Part shown: positions 24,904 through 34,452 of the stretch, in pieces | Layout: every line of letters starts with the position of its first letter | How positions within the stretch are numbered: the stretch's first letter is position 1 | DNA from: Microbacterium laevaniformans | Lineage (GTDB): Bacteria; Actinomycetota; Actinomycetes; Actinomycetales; Microbacteriaceae | Reading direction: 5' to 3' | Assembly: GCF_016907555.1 (NCBI RefSeq) | Contig: NZ_JAFBCE010000001.1 | Span: 2,108,001-2,172,000 of the forward strand | DNA length: 64,000 nucleotides | Position numbers and translations under genes: made by a program | The notes under the pieces: generated by a model | Told to the model about the DNA's origin: nothing | The model's database searches: none | The model's input: only the letters and a program-made list of their open reading frames with translations

Positions 24904-25938
24904 ATGGACCTCGCCTACCTCTGGTTCTTCATCGTCGGAGTGCTGTTCGTCGGCTACTTCGTGCTCGACGGCTTCGACTTCGGTGTCGGCATGTCGCTGC
25001 CCTTCCTCGGCAAGGACGAGGTGTCGCGACGCCAGGTGATCAACACAATCGGACCGATCTGGGACCTCAACGAGACCTGGGTCATCGTCGCGGGCGCCTG
25101 CCTGTTCGCGGCCTTCCCGGAGTGGTACGCCACGCTGTTCAGCGGCTTCTATCTCCCCCTGCTGCTCATCCTGCTCGCGCTGATCGCGCGCGGCGTCTCG
25201 TTCGAGTACCGCCACCAGCGCGACGACCTGCGATGGAAGCGCCGTTTCGACTGGATGATCACGATCGGCTCCGCGGTCCCCGCGCTGCTGTGGGGCGTCG
25301 CGGTCGCGAACATCGTGCAGGGCGTGCCGATCGACGCCGACAAGAACTTCACCGGCTCGCTCTTCACGCTGCTGAACCCCTACGGCCTCTGGGTCGGAGT
25401 GACGACGCTGCTGCTGTTCTTCCTGCACGGCGTCTACTTCGTGGGCCTGAAGACCGACGGTCAGGTGCACCACGACGCGCAGGCGCTCGGCAAGAAGCTC
25501 GCGATCCCGACCGTGATCTTCGCGGCCGGAACCGTGGTCTGGACGATCTTCCTCGCCGCCGGTCGCGGCGCTCCGCTGCTGTGGGCGGTCATCGCCTGCG
25601 GTGTGATCGCCGCGGTCGCGCTGCTGCTGTCGGCGTGGTTCAACATCGCCGACCGCGACGGCAAGGCGTTCGCGGCCGGGGCGGTCACGATCGTGTTCGC
25701 CGTGCTCACGCTGTGGCTGGCTCTGTTCCCCTACGTCATGCCGTCGACGACCGATGACGCCTTCAGCCTGACCATCTCGAATGCGTCCAGCACGCCGATG
25801 ACGCTGCAGATCATGTCGTGGGCCGCGCTCATCTTCCTGCCGCTCGTGCTCGCCTACCAGGCGTGGACGTACTGGATCTTCCGCAAGCGGATCACCCGCA
25901 CGACGATCGAGAAGGCGGAGCTGACCGCAGCCCACTGA
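24904..25938 (+). CDS. cydB: Cytochrome bd ubiquinol oxidase subunit II
   Basis: A 344-residue membrane partner of CydA. The start LAYLWFFIVGVLFVGYFVLDGFDFGVGM is the standard N-terminus, and GPIWDLNETWVIVAG at about 45-58 is a conserved loop. It begins 8 bp after cydA with AGGAG in the spacer, so the two are co-translated. It completes the heme-binding heterodimer. A strong hairpin follows it at 25947-25990. Confidence 0.95.
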   Translation: MDLAYLWFFIVGVLFVGYFVLDGFDFGVGMSLPFLGKDEVSRRQVINTIGPIWDLNETWVIVAGACLFAAFPEWYATLFSGFYLPLLLILLALIARGVSFEYRHQRDDLRWKRRFDWMITIGSAVPALLWGVAVANIVQGVPIDADKNFTGSLFTLLNPYGLWVGVTTLLLFFLHGVYFVGLKTDGQVHHDAQALGKKLAIPTVIFAAGTVVWTIFLAAGRGAPLLWAVIACGVIAAVALLLSAWFNIADRDGKAFAAGAVTIVFAVLTLWLALFPYVMPSTTDDAFSLTISNASSTPMTLQIMSWAALIFLPLVLAYQAWTYWIFRKRITRTTIEKAELTAAH

Positions 25939-25946
25939 GGCCGCTG

Positions 25947-25990
25947 CACCGGCCCCGGCGCTCACCCACGGGTGAGGACCGGGGCCGGTG
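25947..25990 (+). terminator. Strong hairpin between cydB and cydD
   Basis: CACCGGCCCCGG (25947-25958) pairs over 12 bp with 25979-25990, and an inner stem CTCACC/GGTGAG closes a small loop. A T-rich stretch (TCCGTTTAT) follows. It resembles a terminator but lies inside the cydABDC locus, 25 bp before cydD, so it probably acts as a partial stop that gives more CydAB than CydDC. Confidence 0.75.
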
Positions 25991-26015
25991 TCCGTTTATG
26001 AGGCAGGATCGAAGA

Positions 26016-27719
26016 ATGGCAACCGAAGCCGACCAGGGCCGCACGCGGGTGCGGCCCGTCGACCCGCGACTGGTGCGCTACGCGTCGGCATCGCGGGCGT
26101 TCTTCGCCGCGATCGCGGTGATCGGCGTGCTGCAGACCGCGGTCGTCGTCGCGTTCGCCTGGCTCCTGACACGCGTGATCACGCGCGCCATCGACGGGAT
26201 GCCGTGGGCCGAGCTGACCGCACTGCTGACCGCGCTGGCCGCCGTCATCGTCTCCCGTGCGCTGCTGCTCTGGGCGCGCGAAGCCCTGTCGGCGCGCGCC
26301 GCCGCGCGCGTGCAGGCGCAGCTGCGGGCGCAGCTCGTGGATGCCGTCGGCATCCTGGGCCCGGGATGGCTGGCAGGCCGCAACAGCGCGCAGCTCGCGG
26401 TGACCGCGGGGCGCGGCCTCGAAGCGCTGGACGCGTACTTCGGACGCTATCTGCCACAGCTCGTGCTCACCGTCATCGCGACCCCGGTGCTGGTCGCCGT
26501 GATGTGGTGGGAGGACTGGATCTCCGGGCTCACGGTCCTGCTCACTCTCCCCCTGATCCCGCTGTTCATGGTGCTGATCGGCCTCGCGACGCGCACGGTG
26601 CAGCAGAAGCAGTGGCGCACCCTGGGGCGCCTGGCCGCCCGCTTCGCCGATACGGTCCAGGGTCTGTCGACGCTCAAGGTCTTCGGCCGTCAGCATCGCG
26701 CCGTGCGGTCGATCGAGAAGGTCACCGACACCTACCGCGTCGAGACGATGCGGGTGCTGCGTGTGTCGTTCCTGTCGGGTTTCGCGCTCGAACTGCTGGC
26801 GTCGATCTCGGTTGCGATCGTGGCCGTGTCGATCGGCTTCCGCCTGGTCGACGGGTCGCTCGCGCTCGCGGTAGGCCTGTTCGTGCTGCTGCTGGCGCCC
26901 GAAGCGTACCTTCCGCTGCGCCAGGTCGGCGTGCAGTTCCATGCCGCTGCGGAAGGCGTGGCCGCGACCGACGACGTCTTCGCGGTGCTCGACGAGGCCC
27001 GCGAGCTCGCCGCCCGTGCACAGCGTGCGCCGCGGACGGCCGACGCCGCGACGGTGAGCGCCGGCCCGGGACGGCTCGTGCTCACCGGACTGCGCGTCCG
27101 GCGCGGCGACGTGCTCCTGCCCTCCGTCGACCTCGTCGCGGAGCCCGGCACCGTCACGCTCATCGAGGGGCCGAGCGGCGCCGGCAAGTCGAGCGTGTTC
27201 GCGGCCCTCCGCGGCGCGGTCACCTTCGACGGGCACGCCGAGCTGGACGGCACGCCGGTGAGCGCGCTCTCCCCCGCGACGTGGCTGGCCTGGGCTGGGC
27301 AGCATCCGGGACTGATCTCCGGCACCATCGCAGACAATGTCGCGCTGGGCGACGATGAGACTGCCGCGGCATCGCGGGGCCCCCTGGTCGCACGCGCGCT
27401 GGAGCTCGCCCAGGCGGGCGCGCTCGATCCCGATCAGCAGCTCGGGGTGCAGGGCGCGGGATTGTCCGGCGGACAGGCCCAGCGCGTCGCCGTGGCGCGC
27501 GCCGTGTTCCGCCACCTGCGCGGCCGTGCGCCGGTCATCGCCCTCGACGAGCCGAGTTCGGCGCTGGATGCCGCGACGGAGGCGGCCCTGTGGCACGGCA
27601 TCCGCGGGCTCGCCGACGACGGCGCCACGGTGCTTCTGATCTCGCACCGACGCAGCGCGCGCGAGATCGCCGACCGCGTCGTCACGCTGTCGGCGACGCG
27701 GGCGGAGGTCGGCGCATGA
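26016..27719 (+). CDS. cydD: Thiol reductant ABC exporter subunit CydD
   Basis: A 567-residue half-transporter with six N-terminal helices and a C-terminal ATPase: Walker A EGPSGAGKSS near residue 386, signature LSGGQAQR near 482, Walker B VIALDEPSSALD near 503. With CydC it exports cysteine and glutathione and is required to assemble cytochrome bd. A second in-frame ATG at 25998 exists; 26016 has an AGGA site about 9 bp upstream. Its stop overlaps cydC by 4 bp. Confidence 0.93.
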   Translation: MATEADQGRTRVRPVDPRLVRYASASRAFFAAIAVIGVLQTAVVVAFAWLLTRVITRAIDGMPWAELTALLTALAAVIVSRALLLWAREALSARAAARVQAQLRAQLVDAVGILGPGWLAGRNSAQLAVTAGRGLEALDAYFGRYLPQLVLTVIATPVLVAVMWWEDWISGLTVLLTLPLIPLFMVLIGLATRTVQQKQWRTLGRLAARFADTVQGLSTLKVFGRQHRAVRSIEKVTDTYRVETMRVLRVSFLSGFALELLASISVAIVAVSIGFRLVDGSLALAVGLFVLLLAPEAYLPLRQVGVQFHAAAEGVAATDDVFAVLDEARELAARAQRAPRTADAATVSAGPGRLVLTGLRVRRGDVLLPSVDLVAEPGTVTLIEGPSGAGKSSVFAALRGAVTFDGHAELDGTPVSALSPATWLAWAGQHPGLISGTIADNVALGDDETAAASRGPLVARALELAQAGALDPDQQLGVQGAGLSGGQAQRVAVARAVFRHLRGRAPVIALDEPSSALDAATEAALWHGIRGLADDGATVLLISHRRSAREIADRVVTLSATRAEVGA

Positions 27720-29395
27720 CCACCACGACGGATGTACTGCGTCGGGCGATGCCGTCGTTGCGCCGATTCTGGCCGGGCGCCGCGGCGGGCTTCCTCTCGG
27801 AGGCCTCGGCGGTCGCGCTGCTCGCCTGCAGCGCGTGGCTGATCGTCCGCGCCAGTGAGCAGCCTCCGGTGATGTACCTGTCGGCAGCCGTCGTGGGCGT
27901 GCGCGCCTTCGCACTCAGTCGGGCCGCCTTCCGCTACACGGAGCGACTCGCGAGCCACGATGCGGCCCTGCGCCAGCTCGCGGTGACCCGCACCGATCTG
28001 GTGCGCCGGCTCATTCCGCTCGCCCCCGACGGGCTGACCCGCACCCGGCGCGGCTCGGTGCTCGGAGCGCTCGTCGACGACGTGGACGAGCTGCAGAACC
28101 TGCCGCTGCGCGTCGTGCTGCCTCTCGTATCGTCGACGGCGGTGGCCCTCGGCGCCGTCGTGCTCGTCGGCATCATCTGGTGGCCCGCGGCGCTCACGCT
28201 CCTCGCCTGCCTCGTCGTGGCGGCCATCGTGGCGGTCGGCTGGGGATGGGTCGCCGGCTCCCGCGCGGAGCTTTCCATCGCGCCTTTGCGCGCCCGTCTC
28301 GCCGACGCCGTGCTCGATCACCTCGCAAGCCTGGACGTCCTCGCCGCGTACGGCGCCGACGATCAGAGCGCGCGGCGCATCGCCGCGGCGGACGATGCCC
28401 TGCGGCGGGCGGTGACCCGCCGCGCCGGGGCGCAGGCGGGCTCCACCGCCATCGTGTCAGTACTGGCCGGCGCGGCCTCCGTCTTCGCCGTCCTGGCCTC
28501 CGTTCCGGCACTCGGCGACGGGACGATCACCGCCCCCGCCTTCGCCGTGGCCGTGCTCGTGCCGATGGCCGTGTTCGAGGTCTTCACCGCGGTTCCGGCG
28601 GCGGCGTCATCATGGCGACAGGTACGCGCCGCGGCCACCCGGATCGCCGAAGCCCTGCCGGGCGATACGCCGGCGGGCATCCCGCCCGAGGTCGCTCACG
28701 ATGACGACGGTCACGCACGCGAAGCCGTCGCGCTCGGCGATGGCCTCGTCCTGCAGAGCGTCGCGGCGCGCTGGCCGGGAGCCGCAGAGGATGCCCTGCA
28801 CGCGTTGGATCTGACGGTCGTCCCGGGCGAACGGATCCTGGTCGTGGGCTCCAGCGGCGCCGGCAAGACCACGGCGGCGCACGTCCTCGTACGCTTCTTG
28901 GAGACGACCGCCGGCCGCTACACGATCGGCGGGGTCGATGTGCACGACCTCGACCCCGACACCGTCCGCGAGACGGTCGGGCTCTGCGAACAGCAGCCGA
29001 TGCTCTTCGACGAGGACATCCGGCAGAACCTCTTGTTCGCCCGCGACACGGCCACGGATGCCGAGCTGGAGGCGGTGCTGCACCGCGTGGGCCTCGGTGA
29101 CTGGCTGAGCGCGCGCGGCGGCCTGGACGCGCGGGTCGGCGAACGCGGGGCGCTCGTGTCGGGCGGGCAGGCCCAGCGCATCGCCCTGGCCCGGGCTCTG
29201 CTGCACGGCTTCCCCGTGCTCGTGCTCGATGAGCCGACCGCCGGCGTGGACGTTGACGCGTCCGACGCGCTGCTGGCCGACCTGCTCGGGGCGGTCGGTC
29301 CGGATCGTGCCGTCGTGCTGATCTCGCACGTGGACGTTCCCGCCGGCCTCGTCGACCGCACGGTGCGGCTGACCGGCGGGCGCATCGAAGACTGA
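27716..29395 (+). CDS. cydC: Thiol reductant ABC exporter subunit CydC
   Basis: A 559-residue partner of CydD with the same layout: six helices, then Walker A GSSGAGKTTA near 378, signature VSGGQAQRIAL near 480 and Walker B VLVLDEPTAGVD near 502. The ATG lies in the cydD stop codon (ATGA). The ATPase C-terminus ends 2 bp before the stop of the convergent moaA, so the two transcripts share their ends. Membrane location, role as for CydD. Confidence 0.93.
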   Translation: MTTTTDVLRRAMPSLRRFWPGAAAGFLSEASAVALLACSAWLIVRASEQPPVMYLSAAVVGVRAFALSRAAFRYTERLASHDAALRQLAVTRTDLVRRLIPLAPDGLTRTRRGSVLGALVDDVDELQNLPLRVVLPLVSSTAVALGAVVLVGIIWWPAALTLLACLVVAAIVAVGWGWVAGSRAELSIAPLRARLADAVLDHLASLDVLAAYGADDQSARRIAAADDALRRAVTRRAGAQAGSTAIVSVLAGAASVFAVLASVPALGDGTITAPAFAVAVLVPMAVFEVFTAVPAAASSWRQVRAAATRIAEALPGDTPAGIPPEVAHDDDGHAREAVALGDGLVLQSVAARWPGAAEDALHALDLTVVPGERILVVGSSGAGKTTAAHVLVRFLETTAGRYTIGGVDVHDLDPDTVRETVGLCEQQPMLFDEDIRQNLLFARDTATDAELEAVLHRVGLGDWLSARGGLDARVGERGALVSGGQAQRIALARALLHGFPVLVLDEPTAGVDVDASDALLADLLGAVGPDRAVVLISHVDVPAGLVDRTVRLTGGRIED

Positions 29396-29397
29396 GT

Positions 29398-30456
29398 TCA
29401 GCCGCCGATCGCGTTCATCCCGCGCGCCGGCTGGAGGAACGACGGGTCATCGATCGCATGTCCCGGAAGCTTGCCGGCGATGCACTCGTGCAACAGCGCG
29501 TCGATCGCGACGTCGTCGGCGCCCGCACGCAGCAGCGGCATGAGGTCGTACTCGTCGTTGGAGAACAGGCAGTTGCGCAGCTGCCCGTCGGCGGTGAGCC
29601 GCAGGCGGTCGCAGGCGCCGCAGAACGGCGCCGTCACCGCGGCGATCACGCCGACGGAGGCCGGCCCGCCGTCGAGCAGGAAGCGCTCCGCGGGTGCGCC
29701 GCCGCGGCCGGGGACGGGCTCGAGGTGCCACCGGGTCGAGAGCGCTGCCAGGATCTCCTCGCGGGTCACCATGCGTGTGCGGTCCCACGTGTGCCCGGCA
29801 TCCAGCGGCATCTGCTCGATGAAGCGCATCTCGGCGCCATGATCGAGCGCGAAGGCGACGAGGTCGACGAGTTCGTCGTCGTTGATGCCGCGCATCGCGA
29901 CCGCGTTGAGCTTGAGGGGGCGCAGTCCCGACGCGGATGCCGCGGCGATGCCTGCCACGACCTCGTCGAGGCGGTCGCGGCGGGTGAGGTCGCGGAATCG
30001 GTCGCGGTCGAGGGTGTCGATCGAGATGTTGAGGCGGCGCAGACCGACGTCGATGAGGTCGGGCAGTACGTCGCCGAGACGGATGCCGTTCGTCGTCAGG
30101 GCAATGTCGACCGGCCCGTCGGGGCCTTCGACCGCGGCGAGCCGTCGCACGACCTCGACGATGTCGGCGCGCAGCAGGGGCTCGCCTCCCGTGAGCCGGA
30201 ACGTGGAGATCCCGGATGCCGCGGCGATGCGCGCGACGCGCACGATCTCGTCCGTGGTGAGGATGCTCGTGCGCGCGAGCCATTCGTTGCCCTGCTCGGG
30301 CATGCAGTACGTGCAGCGCAGGGAGCAGCGATCGGTCAGCGAGATCCGCACATCGCGGTGCACGCGGCCGAAGCGGTCGACGAGAGGTGCGCCGGGGGCC
30401 GTCGGCGGCGCTGACGTGGCGCGTCCCGTGCGCAGGGTGAGCGGGACGGCGGGCAT
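29398..30456 (-). CDS. moaA: GTP 3',8-cyclase, molybdenum cofactor step 1
   Basis: A 352-residue radical-SAM enzyme that turns GTP into the precursor of molybdopterin. First iron-sulfur cluster: Cys44, Cys48 and Cys51 (CSLRCTYC). Second cluster: Cys279, Cys282 and Cys296 (FCGACDRLRL ... RNC). It ends in Gly-Gly, needed for activity. It is separated from the other molybdopterin genes by a decayed DUF222 gene and a TPR gene (about 2 kb). RBS is weak; ATG at 30456 gives an N-terminal extension of about 25 residues ahead of the core. Confidence 0.93.
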   Translation of the reverse strand: MPAVPLTLRTGRATSAPPTAPGAPLVDRFGRVHRDVRISLTDRCSLRCTYCMPEQGNEWLARTSILTTDEIVRVARIAAASGISTFRLTGGEPLLRADIVEVVRRLAAVEGPDGPVDIALTTNGIRLGDVLPDLIDVGLRRLNISIDTLDRDRFRDLTRRDRLDEVVAGIAAASASGLRPLKLNAVAMRGINDDELVDLVAFALDHGAEMRFIEQMPLDAGHTWDRTRMVTREEILAALSTRWHLEPVPGRGGAPAERFLLDGGPASVGVIAAVTAPFCGACDRLRLTADGQLRNCLFSNDEYDLMPLLRAGADDVAIDALLHECIAGKLPGHAIDDPSFLQPARGMNAIGG

Positions 30457-30622
30457 GGTCCGAGGCTACCCGGCGGACGGAGGGGAAAGGCCGAATGGCG
30501 GATTCTCTTGCCAGTTTTGTTCTATAGTGGAGGGAAGCACAACCCGTCGCATGCCCCCTGGCGGCGGGTTGCACATCGGCCCTGACGCGCCGATGTGCCT
30601 GCAGGTCTCTAGGGGGTGAATC

Positions 30623-31966
30623 ATGCTCGCGGTATCGGATGCTCGTCCGGTCGAGTCGGTCGCGTCCGCGGGTTCGGTGTGGCCGGCGTTGGACGGGCTG
30701 GTCGATGGCGTCGTCGATATGCGTCGTCGCACGGCGGCGGCGCAGGCGGCAGAAGCCCGGTTGCTGGCGGCTGCGGTGGATCTGGTTGCGGATCGGGTCG
30801 AACTGTTGCGGCAGGAAGCACAGCAACAGGGGCGGGCACGCGTGCGCTCGTCCGACACGGACCTGCCGCTGCGAGAGGTCGCATTGGAGCTCGCGATGGC
30901 GCTGCGGATGTCGGATCGGGGTGTGCAGCGGCGCATGTCGGAAGCGTTCTTGCTGCGTGAGCACTTCCCCACCACCTTGAAGGTGTGGGAGGACGGCGGC
31001 ATTGATGCCGCGCACGCGTGGGCGATCAGTCGCATCGGGATGCTGCTTCGCACGCCCGACGGTCGTGCCCGTTTCGAAGCCCTCGCCCTGGAGGCCGCAC
31101 GGACGGAGTCTCCGACGCGGATGACGGCGGCGGTGAAAGTCATCGCTGCGACCATCGACCCCGACGCGTTCACCGACGCCACCGACCGCGCGTACGAGAC
31201 CCGCTCGGTCCGACTGTTCGACCTGGTTGTGACAACGACGGGCAGAGCGTCGTCACGGGGACGGCGCGCACTACCAGCGATATTGGCAACGCCGACACCG
31301 ACCCAGCACCCTGCGGTGGTGCGATCCGCGTGCAGGAGAAGGATCACCGCACGCTCGCGCAGGTGCGCGCTGACATCCTGAGCGACCTGCTGCTCACCGC
31401 CACTCCCACCACCGCAGCCACCGGGGCGGGGCTGGAGACGGTGACCGCGCAGATTCGGTTACGATCCCCGCACTCACTCTCGCCGGCGCCCCGGACGCAG
31501 GTCCAGCGATCCTGACCGGGTACGGACCGATCCAGCCCGCCCTCGCCCGAAGATCACCGGGCTCGCACCCGGGTGGGATCGGGTGTTCACAGACCCCATC
31601 GCCGGCATCCCGGTCGCGGTCGACCGGTACCGGCCATCCGCGGGCCTTCGCCGCTACCTGAGCGCACGGGATGAACGGTGCCGCACGCCCGGATGCACCC
31701 GCCCCGCACACCGATGCGACCAGGACCACACCACCGCCGCCGCGATCGGCGGAGCGACCGCACACGATAACCTCGCCCACCTGTGCCGACGACACCACAC
31801 GCTCAAACACCACACCACCTGGCGAGTACGGCACCTCGGAGGCGGAACCCTGCAATGGACCTCCCCCACCGGACGACACTACGAAGACCACCCGCCCGGC
31901 CGCGTCCGATTCGTCCCCGACACCACCACACCGGCACCTCGCGGGGGCGAGCCGCCACCGTTCTGA
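30623..31966 (+). pseudogene. DUF222/HNH endonuclease (13E12 type), three frameshifts
   Basis: The DUF222 helical domain (first 200 codons from the GTG/ATG at 30623) and the HNH domain (SARDERCRTPGCTRPAHRCDQDH, codons around 31650-31720) are both recognisable. The reading frame breaks near 31235-31245, 31460 and 31550, each time as if one base were lost, so three lesions add up and the last part returns to the first frame. The HNH block itself looks intact. Such genes are multicopy in Microbacteriaceae and often decayed. The AT-richer upstream tract (TTCTATAGTGG at about 30518-30528) may be its old promoter. Confidence 0.85.
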
Positions 31967-31978
31967 GAGGATCGACGG

Positions 31979-32494
31979 ATGAGCGAGAGCCTCGATGCCG
32001 AGTTGGACCGCATCTTCGCGGCGCGAGATCGCGATGCGATGGCGCCGACGATCGCGGCGCTCGAGGAGATCCACGCCCGGCATCCCGATCACGCGCGTGT
32101 CCTGTACGAGCTCGCGGGGGCGCATGACACCGCCGGTGACGAAAGCACGGCCTCGGCTCTGTATCCGCGCGCGCTCGACGCCGGTCTGACCGGCGACATC
32201 CGCCGCCGATGCCTGCTCCAGTACGCCAGCACGCTGCGAAATCTCGACCGGTTCGACGAGTCCCTCCGGGTGTTCGCCGACGCTCGCGACGAGTTCCCCG
32301 AAGCAGTCTCACTGGCCGTGTTCGAGGCCCTCAGCCTTCATGCTGCCGGCCAGGTCCACGCGGCCTTCGCCGAACTGCTCGATGTCGTCGCCGCGCACGC
32401 GCCGGAGACGGAGCTGGATCGCTACCGCGCATCGCTGCGCGCAAACGCGGACTACCTGCGAGATCTGGACGTCGCCGCAGACGGCGGGGCGTGA
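31979..32494 (+). CDS. Tetratricopeptide-repeat protein
   Basis: A 171-residue soluble, acidic, helical protein. TPR-like pairs are visible: HARVLYELAGAHDTAGDESTASALYPRAL at about residues 39-67 and RRRCLLQYASTLRNLDRFDESLRVF at about 74-98. Length and pattern match the small TPR family found near actinobacterial metabolic genes; partner unknown. Its stop codon sits inside the hairpin that ends transcription against modC. Confidence 0.7.
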   Translation: MSESLDAELDRIFAARDRDAMAPTIAALEEIHARHPDHARVLYELAGAHDTAGDESTASALYPRALDAGLTGDIRRRCLLQYASTLRNLDRFDESLRVFADARDEFPEAVSLAVFEALSLHAAGQVHAAFAELLDVVAAHAPETELDRYRASLRANADYLRDLDVAADGGA

Positions 32495-32512
32495 CAGCAC
32501 GCCGCCGTCTGC
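32477..32512. terminator. Hairpin between TPR gene and modC
   Basis: GCAGACGGCGG (32477-32487) pairs perfectly with 32502-32512 around a 14-nt loop. It spans the TPR stop codon (32492-32494) and lies 7 bp before the end of the convergent modC. It can terminate both transcripts. Confidence 0.65.
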
Positions 32513-32518
32513 GCGCAC

Positions 32519-33631
32519 TCAGCTCGCGACGATCCGCACGTCCGCGGCATCCACCGACAGGCGCACCGCGTCGCCTTCTACGGTCTCTGCGGCGAGCATC
32601 TGCGCGACGGTGAGCTCGCAGACGACCGGCGGTGACGCCGTGTACGCGCGGGCGCCCGCGGGCGTCGCCTCGATGCGTTCCACGCGCGCCATCCACGTCG
32701 CGGTGCCGGCTGCCCGTGCCGCCGCGGCGGCGCCGGCCCCCGAGGCCTCGCTCTCCGATGCCCCGGACCCTTCGCGCTCAAGGCGTACGGCGCCGATCGG
32801 GATGAGCGCCACCGCTTCTCCGTCGCGCACCCCCGCAGCTCGCAACCGCAGCACCCCGGCACCCCACACGCCGTCCTCCACACGCCCGGCCACCCGATTG
32901 ACGCCGGCGAGGGCGGCGACGAAATCCGTGGCCGGGGCCGTGAGCACCTCACGCACCGGGCCCTGCTGAGACACCCGCCCCGCTTCGAGCACGACGAGGC
33001 GATCCGCGACGGCGACAGCGTCGACCACGTCGTGCGTCACGAAGACCGTCGTGCACCCCGCCGCGCGCACGCGCTCGACGAGCGTGCGGCGGATGTCCGC
33101 AACCGTCACCGGATCGAGCGCCGTGAACGGCTCGTCCAGCAGAAGCACCCGCGGCTCGGTGGCCAGTGCGCGCGCCAGCGCGACCCGCTGTTGCTGTCCG
33201 CCGGACAGCTCCGCCGGACGACGATGCCCGATCCCGGAGAGGCCCACCTCAGCGAGCGCCCGCTCGGCGCGCGAGCGCCGCTCGACCCACCCGGCCGCGC
33301 GCCCCTCCCCCGCGGACACGCGCACGCCGAAGGCCACGTTGTCCCGCGCGGACAGATGGGGGAACAGGTGCGGATCCTGCCCCAGCAGCACGACCCCGCG
33401 GCGCTGCGGCGCGAGCTGCACGCGCGGCGACGACACGACCTCGCCGGCGACGTGCACACGGCCCTCGGTGATCGCCAGCAGCCCGGCGATCACCGAGACG
33501 AGGGTGGACTTGCCCGCACCACTCGGGCCCATCACGGCAACGATCTCCCCCGCGGATGCCGAGATCTCGGCATCCAGGACGAACCCCTCGCGCCGCACGA
33601 CGACGTGCGCCTCGAGCGCCGCGCCGCTCAC
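32519..33631 (-). CDS. modC: Molybdate ABC importer ATP-binding protein
   Basis: A 370-residue ATPase of the molybdate importer. Walker A GPSGAGKS at 35-42, signature LSGGQQQR near 135, Walker B VLLLDEPFTALD near 158, then a C-terminal TOBE (Mop-like) region that binds molybdate or regulates the transporter, with a GSGASESEASGAG-type linker before the last strand set. GTG at 33631 overlaps the modB stop (GTGA). It is the last gene of a regulator-modABC operon on the minus strand. Confidence 0.9.
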   Translation of the reverse strand: MSGAALEAHVVVRREGFVLDAEISASAGEIVAVMGPSGAGKSTLVSVIAGLLAITEGRVHVAGEVVSSPRVQLAPQRRGVVLLGQDPHLFPHLSARDNVAFGVRVSAGEGRAAGWVERRSRAERALAEVGLSGIGHRRPAELSGGQQQRVALARALATEPRVLLLDEPFTALDPVTVADIRRTLVERVRAAGCTTVFVTHDVVDAVAVADRLVVLEAGRVSQQGPVREVLTAPATDFVAALAGVNRVAGRVEDGVWGAGVLRLRAAGVRDGEAVALIPIGAVRLEREGSGASESEASGAGAAAAARAAGTATWMARVERIEATPAGARAYTASPPVVCELTVAQMLAAETVEGDAVRLSVDAADVRIVAS

Positions 33632-34452
33632 CGCGTCGCCCCCGGGCGCCATGCCCGCACCGCGAGAAGCACCGCCAGCGCGGTCACGAGCAGCAGCAGC
33701 GACAGCGCCACCGCGGTGCCCTGCGACACCCCGGCCCCGTTGAACGCGGTGTAGATCGCCAGCGGCATCGTCTGCGTCACCCCCGGCGCATTGCCGGCGA
33801 ACAGCGCCGTCGCGCCGAACTCCCCGATCGCGCGCGCGAAGCACAGCACGGTGCCGGCGATGAGGCCGGGAGCCGCCAGCGGCAGCGTGATACGCCACAG
33901 GATGCGCCAGCGCCCCGCGCCGAGCGCCGCCGCGGCACGTTCGTAACCGGTGCCGGTCGCCCGGAGCGCCCCTTCGAGCGCCAGCACGAGAAACGGCAGC
34001 GCCACGAACGTCTGGGCGATCACCACGGCCGCCGTCGTGAACGGCACCCGCACGCCGATCACCGCCAGCGCCTGCCCGAGCCACCCGTTGCGTCCCAGCA
34101 GAAACAGCAGCGCGACCCCGCCCACCATCGGCGGCAGCACGAGCGGCACGGTGATCACGGCCCGCAGCACCCCCGCCAGCCGCGGTCCCGACCGCGCGAT
34201 CCACAGCGCCAGCGGGATGCCGAGAACGATGCAGACGAGGGTCGCGACCGCCCCCGTCACCAACGACAGCCCGAGCGCCGACAACGCTGCCGGCGAGGTG
34301 ATGTCGGCCCAGAACGTCGCGACGTCGACACGCCCGACGAGCGCGGTCAACGGCACCACGAGCACCGCGAGGCCCAGCACCGCCGGCACCGCCAGCACGG
34401 TCGGGACGAATCCCCGCGGCTGCGCGCGCCGCCCGGCGGTCGCGACCGTCAC
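33628..34452 (-). CDS. modB: Molybdate ABC importer permease
   Basis: A 274-residue membrane permease with about five to six helices and the docking motif ERAAAALGAGRWRILWRITLP near residue 175. The family hallmark AGTVLCFARAIGEFGATALFAGN (about residues 200-222) marks ModB. GTG 34452 sits in the modA stop codon, so translation is coupled. It forms the transmembrane channel with ModC. Confidence 0.9.
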   Translation of the reverse strand: MTVATAGRRAQPRGFVPTVLAVPAVLGLAVLVVPLTALVGRVDVATFWADITSPAALSALGLSLVTGAVATLVCIVLGIPLALWIARSGPRLAGVLRAVITVPLVLPPMVGGVALLFLLGRNGWLGQALAVIGVRVPFTTAAVVIAQTFVALPFLVLALEGALRATGTGYERAAAALGAGRWRILWRITLPLAAPGLIAGTVLCFARAIGEFGATALFAGNAPGVTQTMPLAIYTAFNGAGVSQGTAVALSLLLLVTALAVLLAVRAWRPGATR

